A stretch of DNA of 64,000 nucleotides from the NCBI RefSeq assembly GCF_004210375.1, contig NC_134830.1, forward strand, positions 67,310,326 through 67,374,325, written 5' to 3'. This stretch comes from Tachypleus tridentatus. Lineage: Eukaryota; Arthropoda; Merostomata; Xiphosura; Limulidae. The translations under genes and the position numbers were made by a program. Shown piece by piece: positions 46,702-57,225 of the stretch (position 1 is its first letter; each line of letters begins with the position of its first letter). The notes under the pieces are model-generated. The model was given only the letters and a program-made list of their open reading frames with translations, searched no databases and had not been told where the DNA came from.

Positions 46702-48845
46702 CACTGCACAACAAAATTTTTGCTTCTTGAACACTGTTGGATGTTCCTTATAGATGTATCGGCTGTTGATCACGAAAATCACATCCAAATTTGCCCATTT
46801 ATCGTTTCATCGAAAGCTTCAGTTTTCTCATGCTTTTTTTTTATGTTTGTGTCCAAAAAATTTTCGTTTCTGTAAGAGACCTATGAACAATGTTTTGTGC
46901 AGTCTGGGCGTGTCCAGACATGAAATCAGGCCAGGTTGGAAGATGTTCTGTGGAAGTATGCAGCTCGGGCAGGCCGGAGCCAGTTTGACATGTCTCAGCA
47001 GGCTATCAGAGTGGCTTGCATACACAGATGCTGCTCATTGGATTAATTTAGGCCTTTTAGTGTGTACGTATTGTTTCAAAATATAGCATTGCCTCAGTAG
47101 TACTGTAACAAGTAAGTTAGTTGTTATAGACGTTTTACAGGACGATTGGTGTCAGTCAATATGTCTCGTCAATGTCGTAACAGCCGAGATACATTCTGCT
47201 ATATTTGTGGCGAGTATACGCTTGTTCATCAGAGACGCTCAATGAGTACTCTTGTGAAGAAAGCATATCATCTGTACATCGGCTGTAAAATTAGTGATCA
47301 AGACCAGGAATGGGCGCCTCACATTTGTTGTGCGACATGTGTTGTCTGTCTGAGAGCTTGGCTCAGAGGCACTCGAAAGGCAATGCCGTTTGCTGTCCCG
47401 ATGATATGGTGAGAACAGAAAGACCATGTGACGGACTGTTACTTCTGTTTGACTAATGTGTCTGGTTTATCTGCCAAAACCAAGAAGTCATTTAAATACC
47501 CTAATCTGCCTTCAGCAATGAGACCCGTGCCACATGGCGACAGTTTTCCAATTCCGAAACCATCAGAAGAATGGACCTTAGACGAACTAGATGAAGAAAC
47601 TGCAATGCAGGGAACTGGCAGTGACATTGATCCAGATTTTGAACCGTGCTCCTCAGGCGATCCACATCTCATAATACAGTCAGAATTAAACGATCTGGTC
47701 AGAGATTTGGGTCTGTCAAAAGCAAAAGCCGAATTGCTGAGTTCGAGACTGTAGGAATGGTGTTTGCTGTCACCAGGTACGAAAATTTCTGTTTTTCGAA
47801 GCTGCCAAGATGATATAACCAAATTCTTTGCACAAGTTGACAGTCTCTGTTTCTGTGTTGACATCGAAAGATTGTTCTCTGCTTTGAGTTGTGACCATGA
47901 CCCGCAAGAGTGACGTCTCTTTATTGATTCATCATTGTTAAGCCTCAAAGCTGTTCTGTTACACAATGACAACGTTCACCTTTCAATACTTGTTGGCTAT
48001 GCAGCACACATGAAAGAAACCTACGAGAACATGGAAATGTTGCTGAAGCACATCCAGTACAGCAAGTACAACTGGAATATCTGTGGAGATCTAAAAGTCG
48101 TTGCTCTGTTACTGGGACTGCAGCTCGGCTATACAAAGTACTGTTGTCTCATCTGTGAATGGGACAGTCGTACCAAAGAGTCACATTATTCTAGACACAG
48201 TTGGCCACTCCGTAAAAAGTTAGTTCCAGGACAGAAAAATGTGGCGCATGAACCGCTTGTTGACCCGGCAAAGATTTTTGTGCCTCCTCTTCACATAAAA
48301 TTGGGACTTTATGAAGAATTTCGTGAAAACAATGAACAAAGAAGGCGAAGGTTTTCGTTATTTAAGACAGACGTTCCCAAGAATAACTGAGGCCAAGATC
48401 AAAGAGGGCATTTTTGTTGGCCTTCAGATCAGACGTGTTATGAGTTCAGTTAGCAGTTCAAAGATCTGTTAGTTGGGCCGGAAAAGATTGCCTGGAAAGC
48501 TTTCAAAGACGTTGTTGACAATTTTCATGGCAATTACAGAGCCCCACATTACATTCAGCTGGTAGACAAACTTCTCAAAGGATACAAAACAATGAAGTGC
48601 AACATGTCACTCAAGATTCATTTCCTCTACTCACACTTGGATTTCTTCCACGCAAATCTCGGTGCTGTCAGTGACTAACACGGTGAAAGGTTTCACCAGG
48701 ACATTGCTACAATGGAAAAACGATATCAGGACAACTGGAATCCGTCAATGCTTGTTGACTGCTGTTGGACACTGCAACGTGATGCACCGGACATTGAATA
48801 CAAACGAAAATCAGGAGCAAAACACTTTTAATTATGTTCCACTTA
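46702..48845 (+). mobile_element. Longer DNA transposon of the CACTG-TIR family, right end lost
   Basis: Starts with CACTGCACAACAAAATTTTT at 46702, preceded by TA, matching the terminal inverted repeat of the 23341-23806 derivative. The next 130 bp match that derivative closely, and the coding region (47161-48831) ends in the same peptide and the same TTATGTT 3' flank. Homology with the derivative stops near 48838 (CCACTTAAGG instead of GAACTTAATAG), and no closing inverted repeat is visible, so the right end was deleted or replaced. 46840-47160 is a non-coding leader. Confidence 0.75.
47161..48831 (+). pseudogene. Pseudogene of a multi-copy uncharacterised zinc-motif protein family
   Basis: Starts at ATG 47161 (MSRQCRNSRDTFCYICGEY). 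The N-terminus has paired cysteines typical of a zinc-binding module: CYIC, then CCATCVVC about 50 residues on, then DCYFC. An acidic middle follows (DELDEETAMQGTGSDIDPDFE), then SLKAVLLHNDN, HMKETYENMEMLLKHIQY, WNICGDLKVVALLLGLQLGY, CCLICEWDSRTKESHY, GQKNVAHEPLVDPAKIFVPP, LHIKLGL, and a C-terminal HQDIATMEKRYQ. I recognise this as a family present in many arthropod, fish and cnidarian genomes, usually annotated only as uncharacterised. Broken here: in-frame stops at 47410-47412 (TGA), 47752-47754 (TAG) and about 47912 (TGA), a frameshift near 48315, another near 48465, and a stop near 48675. No function is established. The TIR context argues it is a transposon protein. Confidence 0.8.
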
Positions 48846-49149
48846 AGGCCAAGATCTTAACAAGCCTCACGCTCACTGATATGGGTATGTTTAAACAGTT
48901 TATTTAAAAATAAACAAACAAACCTTACACAATATAAAAAATTAATATTATTTTCGAAATGTACATAGATGAATTATGAAAAACTTCGTTAATAAAATCA
49001 AAATATCTTTTATGAAGTTTAAACTCGTAGGCCTGTGTAATCGATTATCGGACGACATGGGATTCGATAAAATTTGTATTGCTTTCTTTAGAGATTACAG
49101 TTTTGTTTTTTTTTCTGTTCTTGAAGTTAATTACGAGGACTACATCTGT

Positions 49150-49208
49150 AAAGCTACGTGAGAGCTTTTTGCGCAAGGCATCCTTACTTTAGCAGTGAAA
49201 GACTAGAG
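49150..49208 (-). repeat. SINE family 1 tail-side fragment
   Basis: AAAGCTACGTGAGAGCTTTT through TTAGCAGTGAAAGACTAGAG matches the tail-proximal block of a reverse-complement SINE, then stops where another, more complete copy begins. An older copy interrupted or truncated by the younger. Confidence 0.65.
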
Positions 49209-49472
49209 GTTTGGTTTGTTTTGAACTTCGCGCAAAGCTACACGAGGGCGATCTGCGTTAGCCGTCCCAAAGTTAACAGTGTGAGACTAGAGGGAAGGCA
49301 GCTAGTCATCACCATCCACCGCAACTCTTTTACCAACGAATAGTTGAATTGACCGTCACATTATAACGCCCCCACGGCTGAAAGGGCGAGCATGTTTAGT
49401 GTGACGGGGATTCGAACCTGCGACCCTCAGATTATGAATCGAGCGCCTTAACCTGCTGGCTCTGCCAGGCTT
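49209..49472 (-). repeat. SINE family 1, full length
   Basis: Reverse-complement copy: TTTGAACTTCGCGCAAAGCT, core CATCACCATCCACCGCAACT with a short deletion, CACATTATAACGCCCCCACG, head with GGGATTCGAACCTG, ending CTGCTGGCTCTGCCAGGC. No clear target duplication seen. Confidence 0.92.
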
Positions 49473-51144
49473 TAGTGTTGTAAATCCGTAGATGCCCATA
49501 AGGAAATCGTTATTTCAAGAAATAAAGATAAAAGTAAACTTCGTTACTCACCTATTCTTTGACCTATACAAGACATGACAAACAAATAATTGAGCATTAT
49601 GTATTGTTGAAACCGAATAACCCCTTCTAACGATTTTGCACTTTTAACTCCATTTCGTAACTTGGTTACTCTCAGTTTGATGAAGAAAAAGGTTTAGCGC
49701 ACACATATAATCACCCTATGAAGTTAAAACGAAACGTTTAACATTCTTAAATCACAGCCTATAAGAACAGTCAACTGGCCCTAAGCATTCGACAAATGTT
49801 TTAAGAATTAAAATTATATTAATCTTACAATAAAGCGTATCAATTGTAGATCTAGCAAGAACAACAATAATGAAATAATCTAGTGTTGTTTAACAATATT
49901 GAAAATTCCACATACATTAACACAGGTAACTTTCATAATGACGACCATACGATAATAAGATACATGTATTAGTTCGCTAATAAAGCTTTGAATGTTCTGG
50001 TATTTCATGCAAGTCTTACGAATTTCGATGAAATGAAGACATCAAGTTTCGGCTTGTCGCACAAGATGGCGATAATTTGATCTGTTCATCTTTGTGAAAT
50101 GTATTAAGTTCTAATGTTTCTCACTAGATAACGCTACTTTACTGTTTTCATCATTGTTAGATGTAGTACATCTGGCATAGAAAACAGATTTATTACCTTT
50201 GCTAAATATCTGGTATATCTGGGTGACATTTGTAAAAAATAGAATATTTACAGGTAAGCTGAATTTCTTTTACTGACATGTCCCTGCTCTAAATACACCT
50301 TTGAATGATTAAAACCAAACTCTTCAGTAAAGGTGACATTATTTCTTGGTTCATTCGGAAGAAGAAACGTATTCAAAATAAACTGGTCATCTGAGAGAGT
50401 GTCTATAGAAAATTTTGAAGGTATATAACATCACTGAGGTACTGAACATGAGTTTTATTATATCGATCCACATACATTTACACTGAAGACTGATTGAAAC
50501 AAATCCCAGTTACAGTTGACAAAAGTTAAAGAATACTTTTCCTATTTTGTGTTGTACGTTTTGCAACATATACGCCAGATGGTAAGGTCAAAGTTTAAGA
50601 CATCAAAGCTCAGGAATAGTCATCTCTAATTCTGGACATCTAACAAGTGTCTAGTGCCTAAATTGCCATTATTAGCTGAATCGCGAAATAATTTATTTTG
50701 TATAGTTATAAATTACCCACAACTGAAAGCATGTTAAACTGTATGTCACAGCTCCAACCTCGGACCTATTAGCAGAAAAAATCATTGTACTACGACAGCA
50801 AATGTACAGAGGTTTTTAAAACAAATTAAACTACTCTGATTATGGACTAACAGTAACATCCACATCATCAAGGTAGTCTGTTGAATTGCCAGCTCGACAA
50901 GCTTTCCTTTACAAGCATCATTTATGAACCGGTAACATTAAGAGGTAATGTATTCAATTAGTATAAACGTAAACATTACTTCCAGTATTCTGATGTTGTG
51001 TGTGGGAACTGTACATGAGGTCGTGTTAACCAAAATATCTTATGGCATCAACAAGAGAATAAGAGTGTGTTCGATTCGTATGAACTTCAATAGGACATTA
51101 TGGTTAACACATAACCTTATGTACAGTTACCACTTCCTCGTAGC
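49473..51144. other. Non-coding, no recognised gene
   Basis: AT-rich DNA without SINE, inverted-repeat element or supportable ORF. The frame at 50948-51163 (+) has no domain and runs into the SINE that follows. Confidence 0.5.
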
Positions 51145-51365
51145 TTCTTTGTTTATTTGTTGAATTTTGCGCAAATATACATGACTGCAACCTGCGTTAT
51201 CCGTACCTAATTTAAAGGTGATAGACTATAAGGAAAGCAATTAGTTAAAACCACCCTCAGCTATCTTTTCTAATATTCCTCACTAGAGAATTCTGAGGTT
51301 CACCATCACACTATAATGCACCAATGGCTGAAAGAGTGAGCATGTTCAGTTGTGTAACAGATTTC
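51145..51365 (-). repeat. SINE family 1, diverged
   Basis: Reverse-complement copy: TTGAATTTTGCGCAAATATA, AACCTGCGTTATCCGTACCT, AAGGAAAGCAATTAGTTAAA, CACCATCACACTATAATGCA, and GGCTGAAAGAGTGAGCATGT. The tRNA-like head is missing. Confidence 0.75.
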
Positions 51366-51366
51366 T

Positions 51367-52450
51367 GTTGTATATTTATTTTAATATTCATACTTGTTTT
51401 AGTTAAATATACATTTAGAAATACATGTAACTGATACTGTTAAATGCGCAGTACGAAATTATCATACATTCGTTAAATTTGTTGGAGATTTTTCAGCGTA
51501 AGAATCAACATTGTATTATATGTGTATATAAAATAATAATGATTACCAGTTTTATTGCCAACTGAACCTTGCCTTAAAGTTTATAAATTGATGCGCGAAG
51601 AGACAGTTTTATATTGTTGGTTTGCTACAGTTAATGTACTATAAATCTCTGAAGCTATAACTGTATTAAACACTTATCAATTTGAAAACTACAGATACAT
51701 GACCAGGGACGTTTATAGATTTCGAACATTATAAACCGTTTAACTTCAGAGAATTAACTTCGAAGTTTAGTATTTCTACAAGGACATTAGATATTTTCGT
51801 CGGTATAAAACTTACTTGTGCACAAAGTTTGTTTGTTTGTTTTTTGAATTTCGCGCAAAGCTACTCGAGGGCTATCTGCGCTAGCCGTTCCTAAGTTAGT
51901 AGTGTAAAACTAGAGGAAAGGCAGCTAGTCATCACCACCCACCATCAACTCTTAGGCTACTCTTTTACTAAAGAATAGTGGGATTGACCGTCATATTATA
52001 ACGCCCCACGGCTGAAAGAGCGAGCATGTTTGGCGCGACCGGGGTGCCCAATGAAGCAGCTAGCTAGTTATCCGTTAAGTGAACTTTACTGATATTAATT
52101 CGAAATTCATTCACTCATCGGGAACAGTCGAGATATTCAATTCCAGGCCAGATAGAAGACTCAACATTGTTTGTAAGTTTTTAAAACTGTAGTATACAAA
52201 TCATTATTTGTAATAATAGTTATTATAAACTGTATTATTGTTTATAAATTATAATATATTTGTCTTAAGAAAGAAAATAGTGTGCATCAATCTTGTTGAC
52301 AGATATCATAAATTTAATGCATATCATCATTCAATTAATTTCTAATTCCAAATTACAATTTTACTCAATTTAATCTCCTCTTTGAAATTGTAATACGTAA
52401 TATAATTAAGTAGAAACTCGTCCGAAGTGAATTATAATACGTAATAATTG
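51367..52450 (+). repeat. Diverged direct repeat, copy 2 (with SINE inside)
   Basis: Second copy of the sequence at 42440-43290, same orientation, interrupted by a SINE at 51828-52046. Flanking unit sequence resumes after the SINE at about 52120 (GAGATATTCAATTCCAGGCC, compare copy 1 ATATTCAGTTCTAGACC at about 43003). The divergence suggests an old duplication. The SINE arrived later, in this copy only. Confidence 0.8.
51828..52046 (-). repeat. SINE family 1, head truncated
   Basis: Reverse-complement copy from TTTGTTTGTTTTTTGAATTT and CGCGCAAAGCTACTCGAGGG through CACCACCCACCATCAACTC to TGTTTGGCGCGACCGGGGT, where it stops before the tRNA-like head. Confidence 0.9.
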
Positions 52451-52518
52451 TGGTATTCGAACCCACGATCCACAAGCTGTGAATCAAGTGTTCTAATTAT
52501 CAGGCCATGTCAGGACCC
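52451..52518 (-). repeat. SINE family 1 head fragment (tRNA-like)
   Basis: GTGGTATTCGAACCCACGAT, CCACAAGCTGTGAATCAAGT and TCAGGCCATGTCAGGACCC form the reverse complement of a tRNA-like head with B-box GGGTTCGAATACC, without core or tail. Too decayed in its A-box region to be a working tRNA. Confidence 0.65.
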
Positions 52519-53657
52519 TTGTATATTTTGCTCAATAATCTAACTTAACAACATTTTCACTTAATTCTTCACACACAAAAAAGAATAATATTATTTCTAA
52601 GTAATGGGGAATTGACCTTATATAGCTAAATGAGTGAATTTTTTAAAGAGTTTTAGGTGTAGTAGCAGGCATAATCACATGCAAAACATTCAGTTACTAA
52701 GTTCTCCGTCAAATAAATACATTCAGGTTAGATAATACACCAGGATGTTTAACAAATGATTTTTCTCTATAAATATTAGATTAAGCTGTAAAAAATCAAT
52801 GATTACGAGGCCCAGAAATAAGCCTCATGCAGCAGGAGTAGATGCCCAAGATAGTTTAGAACAAACTTACAAGCGATAACTTGGAAGTTATAAAACTACA
52901 CACAAGATATTCACAATTATACAATGCAAACTAGTGAATAGAATACTAAAATAAAGAATGCAGAATTGCCTTTTGACCTAAGTAAAAAGTCCTAGAATCA
53001 CTTTGAATTCTGGCCTTACGAGACTTGGATCAACGTTTCCATTTCCATCTGATGGTGACATTTTACATGTGCTCTAATTGGGAATATTTTATCAACAAAT
53101 ACCAATGATTTCTAGTCTTTCTTTCGTATCGTGGAAGAGTGAGTTGATCGTGGGATGTTGGCACAAAGCAAAGAACGTGTAGCAAAATCTTCGAGTTCTG
53201 AATCAAAGAGTTTCTTATTTACCAACCATTAAATACGTTACTGACCTAGAGAAGTTATCATAAGTGTAAAGAATGAAATCTGATTTCGTATTTCTCAGCA
53301 GCCATCGCATTGTTTCATATATTTTAAACAATTTGTACTAACCTTTTTCATTGGGATTCCAAAGACGACGTGGAATTCGGTAAATATCAACAGTTGAATT
53401 TTTCTTCAAAAGACTATAGAACGAATATATATTTCATTCTTTCATTTAGCTTGTTGTCCTACTTTTAAAATTAGTGTAAAAAGGGAAAAGAGAAATTCCA
53501 GAAGTGATACTGGGTCAACATATTTTTTGTACAAAGCTCGATGGAGACCGTATTAGATATTAGGCGGATAAAAACAAATACTATATTTTGTTCTTAGCCG
53601 ACAGCCAATAAGCGATGTCTCTTCAGGCTCCAAAGAAAGTTGGTAAATGAACCCTCT
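52519..53657. other. Non-coding, no recognised gene
   Basis: AT-rich DNA between SINE remnants, with no ORF or repeat boundary that I can support. Confidence 0.5.
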
Positions 53658-53666
53658 AGTTCTTCA

Positions 53667-53915
53667 CAGGCATCTCGTAATCTGAGGATTGCGGGTTCGC
53701 ATCCCCGTCGCGCCAAACATGCTCGCCCTTTCAGCCGTGGGGGCGTTATAATGTGACGGTAAATCCCACTATTCGTTGGTAAAAGAGTAGCCCAAGAGTT
53801 GGGGGTGGGTGGTGATGACTAGCTGCCTTCTCTCTAATCTTACACTGCTAAATTAGGGATGGCTAGCACAGATAGCCCTCGAGTAGCTTTGTGCGAAATT
53901 CAAAAACAAACAAAC
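53667..53915 (+). repeat. SINE family 1, 5'-truncated, 9-bp target-site duplication
   Basis: Forward copy beginning within the anticodon arm (CATCTCGTAATCTGAGGATT), with the B-box GGGTTCGCATCCC, core and tail (GTGCGAAATTCAAAAACAAA) intact. Flanked by exact AGTTCTTCA (53658-53666 and 53916-53924). The lost A-box would impair its own transcription. Confidence 0.94.
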
Positions 53916-53924
53916 AGTTCTTCA

Positions 53925-54399
53925 AATATTAATACTTCCTCACCATACAAAACTTGTTAATTATTTCAAAATTAGGAGCAGCTACATTGTTTATGCGCGA
54001 AATTCAACAACCAAATAAGATATATATTGGAGTAAAAATGGTTTAATTTCCAAAAGTAAAACAAATAATACTTATGCAAATAATCTCATATAATCTGTGT
54101 TTTAGATAATAAACAGGTTTTGTATGCTAAGAAAGTACCAATATTTGAACAACACTACATACATCCAAATCGAATAGATGGATTGACAGTCTGACATTTT
54201 AGCCACTGGGTCGCGCTCGGTTTCTTTTCATATAGTTCTGAAAGCTAAAAAGATGCCGAATCGTTCGAAGTTAATATCTTGCATTCAATTATCATATCGG
54301 GACACATAATATAACAACATAGATAGAAATAGTTTAAGTTTAAATAGGTTTAGGGAAAATAATGTTTTGGTTTCAAATGGTTCCTTTCTTTTGCGTGTG
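53925..54399. other. Non-coding, no recognised gene
   Basis: AT-rich DNA with only a short family 2 head-like remnant near 54196-54222 (TTTTAGCCACTGGGTCGCGC). Confidence 0.45.
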
Positions 54400-54520
54400 C
54401 CCCCCTAGGGGCACAGCGGCATGTCTGCGGAATTCTTTTCCTCGAAGCCTGACTTCAATACCCGTGATGGGCAGAGCACAGATAGTCCTTTGCGTAGCTT
54501 TGTGCTTGATAGCAAACAAC
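54400..54520 (+). repeat. SINE family 2
   Basis: Forward copy: CCCCCCTAGGGGCACAGCGG, CATGTCTGCGGAATTC, GACTTCAATACCCGTGATGG, GCAGAGCACAGATAGTCCTT and TGCGTAGCTTTGTGCTTGAT. Well preserved apart from the anticodon-arm region. Confidence 0.87.
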
Positions 54521-54987
54521 ATCAAGCACCAAATTTGAATATATATAATCATGGAATTCAGCTGAGGTTTATAAACTATTTTAACTAAAATTGTAAACTT
54601 AATTGTAAGTATATTTCTATTTCTTGTTTGTTTCTTTTTTAATGAAAGTTACCTTTTTGATACATATTGCCCAGATATGAAGTTGATTACCAAAGTAGAA
54701 ATTTTACACGCTACTATAAAAAAAAGTTCACCCATTTTTCAACATTTGGGTTTTGGTATCATTATTAAATAACAGGTGGCACTGTCTCCTCTGATAAAAC
54801 GTTATCGAGTTTCAATCAACAGTGCATATTTTGAAGAGCCTATTGTGTATAGCTTCATGCTTAACAATAAACAAACCAAAGAAGAAAAACAAACAAACAG
54901 GTGTTTTACCAAATATCATTTTCGGTACCTTAACACTTCACGTTTTTCTTGTGTTTACTAAAATACCAATATTCGAGCACAGACAGA

Positions 54988-55211
54988 ACTGCCAAGTTCG
55001 AATTCCGTCACACCCAACCCTTTCAGCTGTGTGGGAACGTTATTACATGATGATTAATCCCACTGTTCGTTGGTAAAATAGTACCCCAAAAGTTCGCGGT
55101 GGTTGGTGATGAGTAGCAGTCTTCCCTCTAGTCTAGCACTGTAAAATTTTGGACGGATAGCGCAGACAGCTCTTGTCTATCTTTGCGCAAAATTAAAAAA
55201 CAAACAAACAA
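54988..55211 (+). repeat. SINE family 1, partial head
   Basis: Forward copy starting within the tRNA-like part (AAGTTCGAATTCCGTCACAC), then CCCTTTCAGCTGTGTGGGAA, CGGTGGTTGGTGATGAGTAG, TCTTTGCGCAAAATTAAAAA and a CAAACAAACAAC end. Moderately diverged. Confidence 0.85.
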
Positions 55212-55297
55212 CTTGATAGGTTATCACGTTTAGACATTCATTATACATCTAACAGATATGCCCAAGCTTAGCCTATATATTTTGCGTAAGATGTTGG

Positions 55298-55412
55298 TTG
55301 GATATTTTTAAGCACAAAGCTACATAACAGACCAATACTGTGGCCAACACAGGTATCGAAACCTGATTTTTATCGTTGAAAGCCTGAAGATTTATCACTG
55401 AGTCACTGTGGA
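55298..55412 (-). repeat. SINE family 2, diverged
   Basis: Reverse-complement copy: TTTTTAAGCACAAAGCTACA, CAATACTGTGGCCAACACAG, GTATCGAAACCTGATTTTTA, GATTTATCACTGAGTCACTG. All blocks in order. Confidence 0.8.
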
Positions 55413-55936
55413 TATACGTAAGATACTCAGGAACTGTCTCAGTTTTTTTACATAATTGTTGGTCAGTGTTTTTAAGATTTTGTATGTTTTGTCAATTCTT
55501 TGCCCAGTAATTATGAATGAAATAGAAAAATGAGACATCTTCCAAAAATAAAGGTGGGGTTGGGTGGGTGACGATGCAGATTCTAATTTGTTGTTTGAAT
55601 TTATTTCTTACAATTGCTAAGTTCTGGAACATACTTCAACATGGTAAATGTTTCTGGATTACCAACAATTCTAAGGTGAGTAAAATTGTTTCATAGGTTC
55701 CGGTGCAAAGACGTAAATTATTTTTTTGTGTGGAATGTTTCAGCTTATTTCATGGCATGTACGCTAACCTATTTTTCCTTTTTTTAAATGAGCAACTTCT
55801 AACAGACATATAGAGCTAAAATAACATGTTTTCCTAAAACTTCATTCAAGATGAACAAGAATTATATTTTGTTGAACACACCATATTCATGAAAAACTTA
55901 AACGTAAACTACTTATATTAATGAATTACGAGTAGT

Positions 55937-56085
55937 ATAATGGACGAGAAACCCACGTGAAATAAAAATGTAGCTCAGAACGGCTGGTATGGGTATTAAC
56001 ACTTTTATTAATAAGCGGAGAACAATGTTCCGACCTTCCTAGATCATCTTCAAGCTGACAAATGTAACACAAATTTTGTTCCTGT
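55937..56085. repeat. Dispersed foldback-type repeat, copy B
   Basis: Same family and orientation as 22236-22420: GACGAGAAACCCACGTGAAA, AGAACGGCTGGTATGGGTAT, GCGGAGAACAATGTTCCGAC, TTCCTAGATCATCTTCAAGC. The outer arms are not preserved as an inverted pair here. ACGGCTGG links it loosely to the 7574-7654 hairpin. Confidence 0.7.
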
Positions 56086-56248
56086 ATAGTTTGTGTTATT
56101 TCTTAATTTCTTGTGTTGTAAAAGTACAGGATGTGGCCATTATTCCCTTCAAACTTTGCTTTTATGACCTTGATAATGAAATTTAGAAATTAACCTATTT
56201 ACTATGTAAAAACGAGCAAATTTGCAGATTTTCATTTACATAAGGTCT

Positions 56249-56883
56249 GAATAAAACAACATATGAATAAAACTTTACATGCATTTATACTAAAGTTACA
56301 CAAAAATATTCAGAAGTAAATAGTTTTTCGAGATTTGCGACTGTAATGTAAATCACTTTCACGTATCAGCCCCAAATATAGTCTCCCATCGTGTTTTCAT
56401 AATATGCTCCTTGGTAGCGACGTTCAATGTCCAGTATATCTTGGTAGAAGCGTCGTCTTGCTCCTCTGAGTATGCTCCCATGTTCTCCTTGAATTTATCA
56501 TGGTGAGCGTCAAGAATATGGACTTTCAGGATCATCCTGTAGCCCATTTTGCCGTAATTTTTCACCAGAGCCTCAACCAATTCCGCATAATGTTTGGCCT
56601 TGCGGTTGCCCAAGAAGCCCCGAACCACTGCGACAAAGCTGCTCAAAGCTATTTATTCCCTTCCTATTGAGCTTCTTGGGGAATTCTGTGCACTCCAGGA
56701 TCTTCTTTATTTGTGGTCCAACGAAGACACCAGCTTTGACCTTTGCCTCAGACAGCATAGGGAAGAAGTCTCGAAGGTAATTGAAGGCTGCATACTCCTT
56801 ATCAAGAGCTGTGACGAATAAAACAACATATGAATCAAGATTTACATGTATTTATACTAAAGTTATACAAAAATAATCATAAG
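56249..56883. repeat. 68-bp direct repeat: 56249-56316 and 56816-56883
   Basis: The sequence spanning the stop codon and first part of the 3' flank of the - strand pseudogene (56249-56316) recurs in the same orientation in the middle of its coding region (56816-56883) at high identity (shared GAATAAAACAACATATGAAT and TTTATACTAAAGTTA). In the peptide order only about five residues are missing at the insertion point. Confidence 0.88.
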
Positions 56884-57225
56884 ACCCAATTTTGTGTGAA
56901 ATGGCGGAGACAACACTTTCTGGAGGTCCACTAGTGGCTCACACTTGACATTGTGCTTCCCCACAGAAAATTCGGTTCGTTGTGGCCAGTGCATCCTGTT
57001 GTAGTGCTCTTACTGCCCCAAAGGCAAAGATAACAGGGAAACTTGGTAAAGCCTCCTCAGACACCCATCAGGAATGCCACCGATAACCTCCCAGCCATAC
57101 TCATCATACTTCAAGGCTTCTAGCAAGGTCTTGACGCTGTTTTATTCTTCTTTGAGGTGCACCAAATGGGCCAGAGGAAGAGACGGATGTTTATTCCCGT
57201 TATGGAGCAGCACAGCTTTGAAGCT
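56310..57225 (-). pseudogene. Second, diverged member of the zinc-motif protein family (C-terminal half), pseudogene
   Basis: Read leftward: SFKAVLLHNGNKHPSLPLAH, LVHLKEE then a stop, VKTLLEALKYDEYGWEVIGG, HWPQRTEFSVGKHNVKCEPL, PPFHTKLG, then a 68-bp interruption (56816-56883), then ALDKEYAAFNYLRDFFPML, SEAKVKAGVFVGPQIKKILE, VVRGFLGNRKAKHYAELVEA, ILDAHHDKFKENMGAYSEEQ, and in shifted frames RFYQDILDIERRYQGAYYEN and IRESDLHYSRKSRKTIYF, ending at a stop at 56310-56312. The order matches the 47161-48831 pseudogene but sequence identity is low, so it is a separate subfamily. It has stops, frameshifts and an internal insertion, and the N-terminal zinc module is missing. The 5' side ends abruptly against a GAA/TTC pentamer array. 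Confidence 0.82.

Noticed and set aside
52451-52518. Retroelement primer-binding site (sequence complementary to a tRNA 3' end) next to direct repeat copy 2
   Set aside because: Complementarity extends over a whole tRNA-like SINE head, and no retroelement coding follows.
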